This document shows, one piece after another, positions 24,986-33,070 of a stretch of DNA of 64,000 bases; the stretch's first letter is position 1, and the number at the start of each line of letters is the position of its first letter. The translations under genes and the position numbers were made by a program. Source of the DNA: JANMES01 sp038329865. Lineage in GTDB: Bacteria > Planctomycetota > Phycisphaerae > Tepidisphaerales > Tepidisphaeraceae. The notes beneath the pieces are model-generated. The model had not been told where the DNA came from. It did no database searches and worked only from the letters and a program-made list of their open reading frames with translations. Location: positions 1-64,000 of the forward strand of contig JBBQNK010000020.1 of the NCBI GenBank assembly GCA_038329865.1, in the 5' to 3' direction.

Positions 24986-26026
24986 TTAGGCGCGCCGGTC
25001 GATTTCGGATTGCGTGGGGAACGTCACTTCTAGCCACTGACAATCGGTCGTCGTTTTGATGATCGGGTTTTTCATCCGCGCGGGGAGCAGGAACGTTTGA
25101 CCCGGCGTAAGGTGCGTGACCTCGTCCACGCCGTCGACTTTGATCTGTGCCGAGCCCGAAAGCATGATCCACACCACCGGCACGTCGTACGGCACGGGCT
25201 CTTCAACGCCTTCGGTGAAACGCACCTTTTCCAGCTTGAAATATTCGCAGCTGACGAGCTGCGTGACGGTCGTGAACAGGCCGGCCACGTGCGAACGCTT
25301 TTGCTTCGTCACAGGCTTTCCGGAGAAATCGATGCAGGCGAGCGCCTCATAAACGTGCAGCTTGCGCGGCTTGCCGCTTTCCAGGCGATTGAAATCGAAC
25401 ACGCGGAACGTGGTATCGCTCGGGGTCTGCACCTCGGCGACTAAAATTCCGGCGCCCAGCGCGTGCACCGTGCCGCTGGGGAGGAAGTAGCAGTCGCCGG
25501 GCTTGGCGGGGATGGGCTTGATCAGTTTTTCGACCGTGCCGTCGGCGATGGCAGCTTTGAAGGCGTCTTTTGTCACGCCGGGGGCGAGGCCCTTGAGGAT
25601 TCGCGCGCCGGGGTCGTGCTGCATGACATACCACGCCTCGGTTTTCAGGTGCGAGCCGGGGTGCGTATTAGCGTAGTCGTGATCGGGGTGGACTTGCACG
25701 GATAAATCTTCGCGGGCGTCGAGGAATTTGATCAGGATCGGGAACTGACCATGCGAGCCGACGAGCGGCACGTCGCCGTGCAGGTCGGAGCCGAACTCTT
25801 CGATGATCTGGTGGAGCGTGCGACCTGCGAGTGGGCCGGCGGCGACTTCGGCACTCACCCAGTCCTTGGTATTTTCGATCACGCCGGGCGGGAAATCGTA
25901 GATTTCCCAGCTCTCGCCGGTGGGTTTATCCGTTGGCAATTTTTTCCCGAGAACCGTTTCGAGCTTCCGGCCGCCCCAGATTTTTTCTACGAAGCGGGGT
26001 TTGAATTGCAGCGGGTAGAGCGACAT
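24986..26026 (-). CDS. manA: Mannose-6-phosphate isomerase, class I
   Basis: Interconverts mannose 6-phosphate and fructose 6-phosphate (zinc enzyme). The 346-residue cupin-type protein shows KIWGGRKL near the N-terminus, IKFLDAREDLSVQVHPDHDYA with Gln/His zinc ligands at about 97-117, KTEAWYVM with the Glu ligand, and CYFLPSGTVHALGAG with the last His. Slightly shorter than E. coli ManA, as in Bacillus-type enzymes. It may work with the beta-mannosidase-like GH2 encoded upstream on the same strand, though they are separated by two genes. Confidence 0.93.
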   Translation of the reverse strand: MSLYPLQFKPRFVEKIWGGRKLETVLGKKLPTDKPTGESWEIYDFPPGVIENTKDWVSAEVAAGPLAGRTLHQIIEEFGSDLHGDVPLVGSHGQFPILIKFLDAREDLSVQVHPDHDYANTHPGSHLKTEAWYVMQHDPGARILKGLAPGVTKDAFKAAIADGTVEKLIKPIPAKPGDCYFLPSGTVHALGAGILVAEVQTPSDTTFRVFDFNRLESGKPRKLHVYEALACIDFSGKPVTKQKRSHVAGLFTTVTQLVSCEYFKLEKVRFTEGVEEPVPYDVPVVWIMLSGSAQIKVDGVDEVTHLTPGQTFLLPARMKNPIIKTTTDCQWLEVTFPTQSEIDRRA

Positions 26027-26077
26027 GGGTGCATCATGCGGGTTGGCGAAAAGAATTCAACCACCATTCAAGAAGAA

Positions 26078-26161
26078 TGAACACAGAGGCACAGAGACAC
26101 AGAGAAGAAACGAATTGAATTGATTTTCTTTCCTCTCCGTGTCTCTGTGTCTCTGTGTTCA
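26078..26161. repeat. Class B inverted repeat
   Basis: 5' arm TGAACACAGAGGCACAGAGA continuing to GAAGAAA (26078-26110); complementary 3' arm ends TCTCTGTGTTCA (to 26161). It lies between divergent manA and the tRNA-binding protein gene. Confidence 0.85.
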
Positions 26162-26243
26162 TCAACGTCCGCTGAACTCTGCTGCTTGGCGATTGGCGTC
26201 TCGGCGCGTAGAGTAACAGAAACCGATCAAACAGGAGTTCGCC

Positions 26244-26642
26244 ATGGATCCGACGCCTTCGCAACCGCCCGCAACCACGCCGCCTGCTGCCCCCGCGGCG
26301 TCGCCGGGGTTGCCGCAGATTACTTATGACGATTTCGCCAAGCTCGAGCTGCGGGTGGCCACCGTGCTGGAGTGCAAGCCGCACGCCAATGCCGACAAGC
26401 TGCTGGTCCTGCAGATCGATCTCGGCGGCGAGAAGCGGCAAATCTGCGCCGGGCTTCGCCAGCACTATCAACCCGAGCAACTGGTCGGCAAGCAGATCAT
26501 CGTGGTGGCCAACCTCGCCCCGCGCACGATGCGCGGCGAAATCAGCCAGGGCATGCTGCTGGCCGCGACGGACGCGCCGACGCACCAGGTGATCGTCGTC
26601 TCGCCGTCAGCGCCGGCGGCGGCGGGGTCACGAGTTAGTTAG
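26244..26642 (+). CDS. tRNA-binding domain protein (MetRS beta-subunit/Trbp111-like)
   Basis: Small OB-fold tRNA-binding protein similar to the C-terminal domain of methionyl-tRNA synthetase. The 132-residue product has a 28-residue Ala/Pro-rich leader and then the domain: YDDFAKLELRVATVLECKPH, ANADKLLVLQIDLGGEKRQI, VGKQIIVVANLAPRTMRG, SQGMLLAATD. The conserved KL.LRV..V and A.KLL.L motifs are intact. It could act as a separate beta subunit of MetRS or as a stand-alone tRNA chaperone; metG is not in the window. CAGGAG precedes the ATG. Confidence 0.85.
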   Translation: MDPTPSQPPATTPPAAPAASPGLPQITYDDFAKLELRVATVLECKPHANADKLLVLQIDLGGEKRQICAGLRQHYQPEQLVGKQIIVVANLAPRTMRGEISQGMLLAATDAPTHQVIVVSPSAPAAAGSRVS

Positions 26643-26645
26643 GAG

Positions 26646-26720
26646 AGGACTTAGGACTAAGGACTTAGGACTTAGTGAAAAGCGCGTTCACTAAGTCCTA
26701 AGTCCTTAGTCCTAAGTCCT
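26646..26720. repeat. Class D perfect 34-bp inverted repeat
   Basis: Arms 26646-26679 and 26687-26720 are exact reverse complements, with loop AAGCGCG. Each arm is four tandem GGACTTA/GGACTAA heptamers plus GTGAA. It begins 4 bases after the upstream stop and ends 7 bases before the recN TTG start, filling the whole gene gap. Confidence 0.95.
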
Positions 26721-26727
26721 ACGCTTC

Positions 26728-28461
26728 TTGCTTCGCGAACTTCACATCTCCAACTTCGCTGTGATCACCGACGCTCGCATCGACCTGTCGGCCGGGCTGA
26801 ATTGTTTTACCGGGGCGACGGGGGCGGGCAAGTCGCTCGTCATCGGGGCGATCGAGGTGCTACTGGGATTGCGCTCGGCGTCGGAAATGCTCCGGCCCGG
26901 CGTGGAGGAAGGTCGCGTCAGTGGCGTGTTCGATATCGCCAGCAAAGAGATGCTCCAGAAAATCGAGCAGGCCACGGATATTCCCGTCACCAACGACGGC
27001 GGCGAGTTGCTCATCGCCCGGCGGCTGTATGCGAGCGGGCGAAGCTCGGTGTCGCTCAACGGCAATCCGATCACGCTCACGATGCTCAAGGCCGTCGCGG
27101 AACAACTCATCGACGTGCATGGGCAGCACGATCATCAGTTTTTGCTCAAGCCTTCCAATCAGCTCGACGTGCTCGACCACTTCGGCCAGCTTGAATCGCT
27201 TCGGGCGGAGTACCGCGAGGCGTACGACCAGCTCGTCGAAGCCAACGCCCGGCTCGCGGACTTGGCCGGCAATCGCACGCTGCGGCAGCAGCAGTTGGAG
27301 CTGTATAAATTTCAGGCCAGCGAGATCGACGCGGCCGACTTGCAGCCTGGGGAGTATGAGGAACTCGCCAGCCGCTCATCGGTGCTGAAGAACGTAGAAA
27401 AACTGAAGAAGGAAGCCGGTGCGACGCACGCGGCGCTGTACGAGGTGGACGGATCGGTGCTGGAGCGCGTGAAGATGATGACGGCTATCATCGCGGATCT
27501 TTCATCGCTCGATCACAGCCTGCAGCCGATCGCGGCTGGGCTGAAGGACGCGATGATTCAACTGGAAGAGTCGGCGTTCGATCTTTCGCGGTATCTGGAC
27601 AAGCTGGATCTTGATCCTGCGGAGCTGACGGAAGTCGATGAGCGGTTGAACGTGCTGCAGCGGCTGATGAACAAGTACGGAGACACGATCGAGATCGTGG
27701 CCGGCTATCGCGAGGAGATCGGCGGGAAGATTTCTGATCTGGAGAAGCAGACGGACGATCTTTCCTCAATTCAAGCGAAGATTACTCCGCTCAAAGCGAA
27801 AGTCGCGGAACTCGGGCTTAAATTGAGCGAGAAGCGTAAATCGGTCGCGAAGAAACTCTCTCCGCAGATCGAAAAATCCCTCGCGGAACTCGGAATGGAA
27901 AAAGCGAAATTTTCCATCGACTTCGCCGCGATGGATCCCGGCGCCAGCGGCGCCGACCAGATCGAGTTCATGATCCAGACCAATCCCGGCCAACTCACGC
28001 AGCCCCTCCGCAAAACCGGCTCGGGCGGCGAGCTCTCTCGCATCATGCTCGCGCTTAAAGGCATCCTCGCCCAGAGCGACCGCGTGAGCGTGCTGGTGTT
28101 CGACGAAATCGACGCCAACGTCGGCGGCCGGCTCGGGAGCGTGATCGGGAAAAAGCTGCGCGAGCTGGCGGGCCATCATCAGGTGCTTTGCATCACGCAC
28201 CTGCCGCAGATCGCCAGCTATGCGGATCGCCATTTAACCGTCCGCAAAGAACAGACCGGCACGACCACGCAAACCAGCGTCCGTACGATGGAAGGCACGG
28301 AAAGAATCCAGGAACTGGCCGAAATGATCGGCGGCCAACGGATCACCGCAACCACGCGGGCGCAGGCCGGCGAACTGCTGGAAGCGGCGCAAATTGAATT
28401 TGAGAGCAAAAAGCCTGGAAACGGATCGCCAGCCAAGGCACGCAAAATCACGAGGAAGTGA
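26728..28461 (+). CDS. recN: DNA repair protein RecN
   Basis: SMC-like ATPase that holds and aligns DNA ends in double-strand-break repair. The 577-residue protein has the N-terminal LRELHISNFAVI strand and Walker A FTGATGAGKSLVI (about 28-40), VDVHGQHDHQFLL-type Q-loop, central coiled coils (about 155-380), ABC signature KTGSGGELSRIMLALK and Walker B VLVFDEIDANVGG. The start is TTG at 26728, which matches the family's first residues exactly. The translation start sits 7 bases downstream of a 34-bp perfect hairpin, which could influence expression. Confidence 0.95.
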   Translation: MLRELHISNFAVITDARIDLSAGLNCFTGATGAGKSLVIGAIEVLLGLRSASEMLRPGVEEGRVSGVFDIASKEMLQKIEQATDIPVTNDGGELLIARRLYASGRSSVSLNGNPITLTMLKAVAEQLIDVHGQHDHQFLLKPSNQLDVLDHFGQLESLRAEYREAYDQLVEANARLADLAGNRTLRQQQLELYKFQASEIDAADLQPGEYEELASRSSVLKNVEKLKKEAGATHAALYEVDGSVLERVKMMTAIIADLSSLDHSLQPIAAGLKDAMIQLEESAFDLSRYLDKLDLDPAELTEVDERLNVLQRLMNKYGDTIEIVAGYREEIGGKISDLEKQTDDLSSIQAKITPLKAKVAELGLKLSEKRKSVAKKLSPQIEKSLAELGMEKAKFSIDFAAMDPGASGADQIEFMIQTNPGQLTQPLRKTGSGGELSRIMLALKGILAQSDRVSVLVFDEIDANVGGRLGSVIGKKLRELAGHHQVLCITHLPQIASYADRHLTVRKEQTGTTTQTSVRTMEGTERIQELAEMIGGQRITATTRAQAGELLEAAQIEFESKKPGNGSPAKARKITRK

Positions 28462-28487
28462 CCAGCTCGCTCACCCGCATCTCTAAC

Positions 28488-29366
28488 TCACGACTTTTTC
28501 GCGAGACCTTTTATCGCCGCATCCCGCACATCGGCATCAGAATCGTCACGAGCGCGTTGGAGAGCGCTTATCACCGGTTCAGACCTCGCATCAATCGCGA
28601 CCAGTGTTGAAATCGCCCACCACCGCACATCGGCGTGTGCATCACCCGCGGCGGCGACCAGATCGGGGATGGCTTCGTCGGCGCCTTCTTTCATCGCAAG
28701 CGAATACGCGGCCGCGCTGCGGCTGTAGCGATTGGTGGATCGGAGCCACGTTCGAATTTCGCCCAGGCTCTTGTCGGCGATCTCGCGTGCGAGATAGATC
28801 AGATACTCGTCATCATCCACAGACCGCGATATCGGCTCGCCGCACTCAGGGCACTTACCGTCGACCGGCAATAGACGCAGGTTGTAAGTGCAATTGACGC
28901 ACGGCCAGTCGATGTCGACCAGGTCAGGCTTCGTGCCGTTCGTCGAAATCGGAGTCGCTGTAGCGGCCGGCTCATCGTTCCCGGCTAGCTCGTCGGGAAT
29001 TTTCCGAACTTGCCCGTCACGGCCAACGCAGGCGATGGTCGTCGTTCCTTCCGCCAGCAAAGTCTCGCCGCGCCGCAGCTCGTACGCGTGGTCGTATCGG
29101 ACGTGGGTTTGCTTGACGACTTTGGTCAGCAGCGTCAGTTCCTCGTCGTAGCGGGCCGGGGCTTTGAAGCGGATGTCGGCCTTGGTGACGACGAAGAAAA
29201 TCCCCTTCCGCTCCAGGTCGGCGTAGCTGATGCCCATCGAGCGGAGCAGTTCAACCCGGCCGAGTTCGAAGTATTGCAGGAACCGGCTGTGGTGCAGGTA
29301 GCCCATCGCGTCGACTTCCGGATAGCGGACGCGGATCGTCAGCGTGTTTTGTAGGGTGGCGGACAT
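28488..29366 (-). CDS. Thioesterase (4HBT fold) fused to zinc ribbon and HEAT repeats
   Basis: 292 residues in three parts. Residues 1-130 are a YbgC-like hot-dog thioesterase (RYPEVDAMGYLHHSRFLQYFELGRVELL with the catalytic-type Asp, then RFKAPARYDEELTLLTKV). Residues about 158-180 form a zinc ribbon with paired CxxC motifs (CVNC and CPEC). Residues about 190-290 are HEAT-like helical repeats (YSRSAAAYSLAMKEGADEAI, DARSEPVISALQRARDDSDA). The thioesterase would cleave an acyl-CoA; the extra parts suggest protein docking. The frame is continuous, so this is a true fusion and not an assembly join visible here. Convergent with recN. Confidence 0.85.
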   Translation of the reverse strand: MSATLQNTLTIRVRYPEVDAMGYLHHSRFLQYFELGRVELLRSMGISYADLERKGIFFVVTKADIRFKAPARYDEELTLLTKVVKQTHVRYDHAYELRRGETLLAEGTTTIACVGRDGQVRKIPDELAGNDEPAATATPISTNGTKPDLVDIDWPCVNCTYNLRLLPVDGKCPECGEPISRSVDDDEYLIYLAREIADKSLGEIRTWLRSTNRYSRSAAAYSLAMKEGADEAIPDLVAAAGDAHADVRWWAISTLVAIDARSEPVISALQRARDDSDADVRDAAIKGLAKKS

Positions 29367-29502
29367 TGGAGCAGAGCGTCGCTAAAAGTCGAGATATTGC
29401 AACGTTGGACTGAACAGACTGCGGTCGAACGGGCCAAAACGCCTGACTTTCTCCTAATTTCTCTGCTTCCTGGCGAGTTGCAACCCATTCAACCCCCCTG
29501 AC

Positions 29503-29530
29503 TTGAACCGAATCGCCTTTTCGCTAAACT
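29503..29530 (+). promoter_or_regulatory. Promoter of rpsU
   Basis: TTGAAC (29503-29508), 16-base spacer, TAAACT (29525-29530). The best -35/-10 pair found in the window. Predicted transcript start is near 29537, leaving a leader of about 70 bases. Confidence 0.6.
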
Positions 29531-29539
29531 ACTTGGCTC

Positions 29540-29563
29540 GCCGACGGGGAAACCACCGTCGGC
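29540..29563 (+). promoter_or_regulatory. Hairpin in the rpsU leader
   Basis: GCCGACGG (29540-29547) pairs with CCGTCGGC (29556-29563) around an A/C-rich 8-nt loop. It begins right at the predicted transcript start and lies 45 bases before the start codon, so it is a candidate for autoregulation or mRNA stability. Confidence 0.45.
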
Positions 29564-29608
29564 GGTTGTCTCTCTGGAATCGACCGGAACTCGAAAGGCG
29601 TACCGACC

Positions 29609-29806
29609 ATGATTAAAGTAAAGTCCCGCGGCGGCGAAACGGCCGAGCAGATGCTCCGCCGGTTTAAGAAGATGTGTGAAAAAGAAGGTCTTACCAAAGA
29701 CATCAAGCGGGTTGCGTACTACGAAAAGCCGAGCGAGAAGCGTCGCCGGCAGAAACGCAGCAAGCCGCGCATCGCCACCGGCGGCAGCAGCAGCACGCGG
29801 GCTTAA
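29609..29806 (+). CDS. rpsU: 30S ribosomal protein S21
   Basis: Small basic 30S protein placed near the anti-SD end of 16S rRNA. The 65-residue product matches S21: MIKVKSRGGETAEQMLRRFK, then KKMCEKEGLTKDIKRVAYYEKPSEKRRRQKR, with a Gly/Ser tail. Full length for the family. GAAAGG upstream is a possible SD. Own promoter and leader hairpin. The ABC-transport gene follows on the same strand after about 96 bases. Confidence 0.95.
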   Translation: MIKVKSRGGETAEQMLRRFKKMCEKEGLTKDIKRVAYYEKPSEKRRRQKRSKPRIATGGSSSTRA

Positions 29807-29902
29807 TTGCTGATCACGCCGCGGCAAGGGTCGCGAAACCGCGGCACCCTTCGCGGCGTATATAAAATATCCGGCGCGGGATCTCCCCTTTCGAGTTCTG
29901 TT

Positions 29903-30850
29903 ATGTCATCAGCCCAAACCGCTGCGATCCATACGGAGCATCTGACCAAGGTCTACAAGGACTTCTGGGGCCGCGATAAGGTGCGGGCGCTCGATGACCT
30001 GAATCTCACCATCGAGCGCGGCGAGGTGTTCGGCCTGCTCGGGCCTAACGGCTCGGGAAAATCAACCACCATCAAGCTCCTGCTCGGTCTGATCTTCCCT
30101 ACCCACGGCACAGCGCACGTGCTGGGCAGCCCGGCGGGGTCGACCGACATCAACGAAAAAATCGGCTTCCTGCCGGAAGAATCTTACCTCTACAAATTCC
30201 TCAACGGCGAAGAGACGCTCAAGTTCTACGGCCGGCTTTTCAAGATTCCGAGCAAGGAACTCAAACGCCGCGTGCCCGAGCTGCTCGACATCGTCGGCCT
30301 CGATCAGAAAAGCCGCAAACGCAAACTCCGCGAATACAGCAAAGGCATGGCCCGGCGAATCGGCCTGGCCCAGGCGCTGATCAATAACCCGGATTTGATC
30401 CTGCTCGACGAGCCGACCACCGGCCTTGACCCGATCGGCACGCGCGAGATGAAAGACCTCATCCTCTCGCTCAAGGACCAAGGCAAAACGGTCCTGCTCT
30501 GCAGCCACCTGCTCGCCGACGTGCAGGACGTTTGCGACCGCATCACCATCTTCTTCCGCGGCAAGATGCAGCCGCTCGCGCACGACGCCGACGGCCAGCC
30601 GATCGGCGTGGCGCCGGTTCGCGACGTGCTGCAGGTGAAAGACATCACCCAGCTCAACGCCCGCAACATGACTCCCGAGCAGATCGCGCAGCTGAAACAA
30701 ATGCTCTCGAACATGGGCGTGAGCGACGCACTGATCACACACCCCACGACCACGCTGGAAGACCTCTTCCTCCGAATCGTGCGGGAAAACACCGGCGGCG
30801 TTGGAGCGTACACGGGATCGGGCGACAAGCCTGAGGCATTGCGGGCCTGA
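29903..30850 (+). CDS. ABC transporter ATP-binding protein
   Basis: ATPase of an ABC-2 type system. The 315-residue protein has Walker A GLLGPNGSGKSTT (about 43-55), a Q-loop GFLPEES, the signature YSKGMARRIGLAQAL, Walker B LILLDEPTTGLDP and switch His in LLCSHLL. The 80 residues after the NBD (VAPVRDVLQVKD, LKQMLSNMG) are a C-terminal regulatory extension. ATG at 29903 begins the conserved IHTEHLTKVYKDFWG. First of three consecutive transport genes; the substrate is unknown and export is likely by type. Confidence 0.92.
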   Translation: MSSAQTAAIHTEHLTKVYKDFWGRDKVRALDDLNLTIERGEVFGLLGPNGSGKSTTIKLLLGLIFPTHGTAHVLGSPAGSTDINEKIGFLPEESYLYKFLNGEETLKFYGRLFKIPSKELKRRVPELLDIVGLDQKSRKRKLREYSKGMARRIGLAQALINNPDLILLDEPTTGLDPIGTREMKDLILSLKDQGKTVLLCSHLLADVQDVCDRITIFFRGKMQPLAHDADGQPIGVAPVRDVLQVKDITQLNARNMTPEQIAQLKQMLSNMGVSDALITHPTTTLEDLFLRIVRENTGGVGAYTGSGDKPEALRA

Positions 30851-30853
30851 ACA

Positions 30854-30932
30854 AAAGATGAAGGCGGAAGGATGAGGGATGAAAATGATCATCTTCTCCT
30901 TTTTCATCCTTCATCCATCCGCCTTCATCCTT
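30854..30932. repeat. Class E inverted repeat
   Basis: 5' arm of GATGAAGG/GGATGAGG units (30854-30885) pairs with the 3' arm TTTTCATCC...CCTTCATCCTT with about two mismatches. It fills the gap between the ABC ATPase gene and the permease gene. Confidence 0.85.
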
Positions 30933-30943
30933 GATCGCGAATC

Positions 30944-33070
30944 ATGCAACACATTCATTCCATCCTCGCATTTTCCGTCAGCGACTTGCTTGTTGAACAC
31001 GCCGGTATGGTGCTGGCGGCGATCATTCTCGTCCTCACGCTGATATTTGGACTCGGCGACTTGTTGCGGTTCAGCGGAAAGCGCATCTGGGCGATCTCCA
31101 GCGTCTGCTTCGCCGAGTCGATCCGCAGGAAGGTGCTTTGGATCACCCCGGTCGCGATCATCGGCGTGATGGTCGTCGCCCAACTTCAGCGGCCCACCGA
31201 CGAGCAGGACGCGATCCGCCAGACCACCAAATTCTGCCTCTTCGCCACCGGCATGGTCGTGGTCATCGTGGCGATCCTGCTGGCCAGCACGAGCCTGCCG
31301 AAAGAGATTGAAAATCGCGTCATCTTCACGATCGTCACCAAGCCGACGACTCGCCTGGAAATCGTCCTGGGTAAAACGCTGGGCTTTGCCCGCGTGGCGG
31401 CGGCGATTTTGCTGATCATGGGCTTGTTCACCGCCGTCTATCTGCAGGTGCGCGCGTGGAGCCTGCAGCGCGACATCGCTTTGCGCCTGGATACCGGTGC
31501 CGTCGATCCGCTCAACCGTCCCGCGCTTGAGCACTACCGCGCCGCCGGCCTGCTCAACGCCAAAACGTTCGCGACGACCGAAGACCTGCAGTTTTACGCC
31601 ACGCTCCCGCCGGTCAATGAAACTCGCCGCTATCAGTATTTCGCCGGCGAAGGTCAGATCATCGTGCCGTTCGATCTGACGAACGACATGTTCATCGGGG
31701 CCAATGACCCGAGCGCCAACTACAGCATGCGGGTGATCTGCGCGATCGGCACGAAGCTCGCCCCCGGTGCCAAGCCCCCGACGACGCAGCCGACCACGGC
31801 CGAGGCGCCGAAAGGCCCGATTACCGGCCCGCTGCCGTTCGTCGCGTCCACCCAGCCGATCAATAACGTCCCGCCCGATCCGGGCACGTTTGTCGCCGTC
31901 TCCGTGCTCGATACGGATGAAGCCGTCCTCGTCGATAGTTCCGCGAGTGGGTTGTCGCGTCTTCCGCTGAAGCGTGACGGCGAGCAGGGCTTCTCCGCCC
32001 CGCTCACGCCCGACGCCATCACCCGCATGTGGATTGCCGCGCGATCGCCGGATCATAATCGCGTTTACATTTGCTTCGCGGGCAGCGATCCCAACTACCT
32101 TTATTTCGCCGACCCCAACTCGTGCTACCTTGAAATCCGAAAAACCGACGCCGCCGGTGCCATCACCACCCGCACCGTCATGCCGCCTGCTGATCCGAAC
32201 CGTAACGGCCAACCCATGCTGCCGATCTACCACGGCGGATATTCGCGATACGGCCAGCCACTCCGAGGTTCCGCCGAGCCCGGCAAAGTCGCGGTCTATC
32301 ACTTCCGCCATGCCGAGCCGGACGAAAACTCCGACGTCGTGAATTTCGAGCTGCGGCTTGGCATCGAGCGGAGCGGCACCGACAACGCCGACGAGGCCGA
32401 CACCATCACCAATGTCGTCGCGCAAATTCGCAATGACAAAACCGGCAAAGTCTCGGACCCGATCACGATTCAGCCGGAAACCAATCGCACGCAGTACTTC
32501 ACCTTCCCCGCCGCCGACGTCTTGGGCGGCGATTACGAGTTGACGCTCCGCTGCACTTCGCCGCAACACGCCGTCGGCATTCAGCCGGTGAGTGTCCAGG
32601 TGGTGATGAACTCCGGCCACTTCTACTTCAACCTGTTCAAGAGCCTGACGATCTTCTGGTTGCTGGCGGTGCTGGTCGTTTCAGTGGCGATCTTCTGCAG
32701 CACGTTCGTCTCCTGGCCGATCGCGGTGGTGCTGTGCGTGGTGATCCTGCTCGGCCGCTGGGGCGTGGAACAACTCGGTGATGCGACCAAGCCGGGCATC
32801 GGCCCGCAGGTCGCGATGGACTTCGGCTTCCGCAATGCCAATGAGGTCCACGTGATCAGCGAATCGGTCGAAACGCTCACCAAGCTGCTCAACATGCTTT
32901 CGCACATCCTGCCGGACATCTCGCAGTTCCCGGCGACAGAGGACATTGAGCGCGGCGTATCGATCCCGCTTTCAAAACTGTGGGAATCGGTCACCGAAGC
33001 GACCTTCTACGGCGCACCGTTGCTGTTGATGGGATACGTCATCTTCAAGAAGAAGGAGGTGGCCCCGTGA
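30944..33070 (+). CDS. ABC-2 family permease with large extracytoplasmic domain
   Basis: 708 residues. Four hydrophobic segments lie in the first 170 residues (about 20-40, 68-85, 97-120, 147-170; the second pair surrounds KEIENRVIFTIVTKPTTR, the cytoplasmic coupling region typical of ABC-2 permeases). A soluble region of about 380 residues follows (beta-rich, probably outside), then three segments near 566-600 and 600-620 and one at the C-terminus (LLLMGYVIFKKKEVAP). The arrangement resembles the GldF/YhaP-like permeases but with an unusual inserted domain. Cotranscribed with the ATPase and coupled to the next gene. Confidence 0.82.
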   Translation: MQHIHSILAFSVSDLLVEHAGMVLAAIILVLTLIFGLGDLLRFSGKRIWAISSVCFAESIRRKVLWITPVAIIGVMVVAQLQRPTDEQDAIRQTTKFCLFATGMVVVIVAILLASTSLPKEIENRVIFTIVTKPTTRLEIVLGKTLGFARVAAAILLIMGLFTAVYLQVRAWSLQRDIALRLDTGAVDPLNRPALEHYRAAGLLNAKTFATTEDLQFYATLPPVNETRRYQYFAGEGQIIVPFDLTNDMFIGANDPSANYSMRVICAIGTKLAPGAKPPTTQPTTAEAPKGPITGPLPFVASTQPINNVPPDPGTFVAVSVLDTDEAVLVDSSASGLSRLPLKRDGEQGFSAPLTPDAITRMWIAARSPDHNRVYICFAGSDPNYLYFADPNSCYLEIRKTDAAGAITTRTVMPPADPNRNGQPMLPIYHGGYSRYGQPLRGSAEPGKVAVYHFRHAEPDENSDVVNFELRLGIERSGTDNADEADTITNVVAQIRNDKTGKVSDPITIQPETNRTQYFTFPAADVLGGDYELTLRCTSPQHAVGIQPVSVQVVMNSGHFYFNLFKSLTIFWLLAVLVVSVAIFCSTFVSWPIAVVLCVVILLGRWGVEQLGDATKPGIGPQVAMDFGFRNANEVHVISESVETLTKLLNMLSHILPDISQFPATEDIERGVSIPLSKLWESVTEATFYGAPLLLMGYVIFKKKEVAP

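Noticed and set aside
30911..32620. 569-residue leftward frame opposite the permease
   Set aside because: Antisense to a clear membrane protein; Arg/Asp-rich low-complexity translation.
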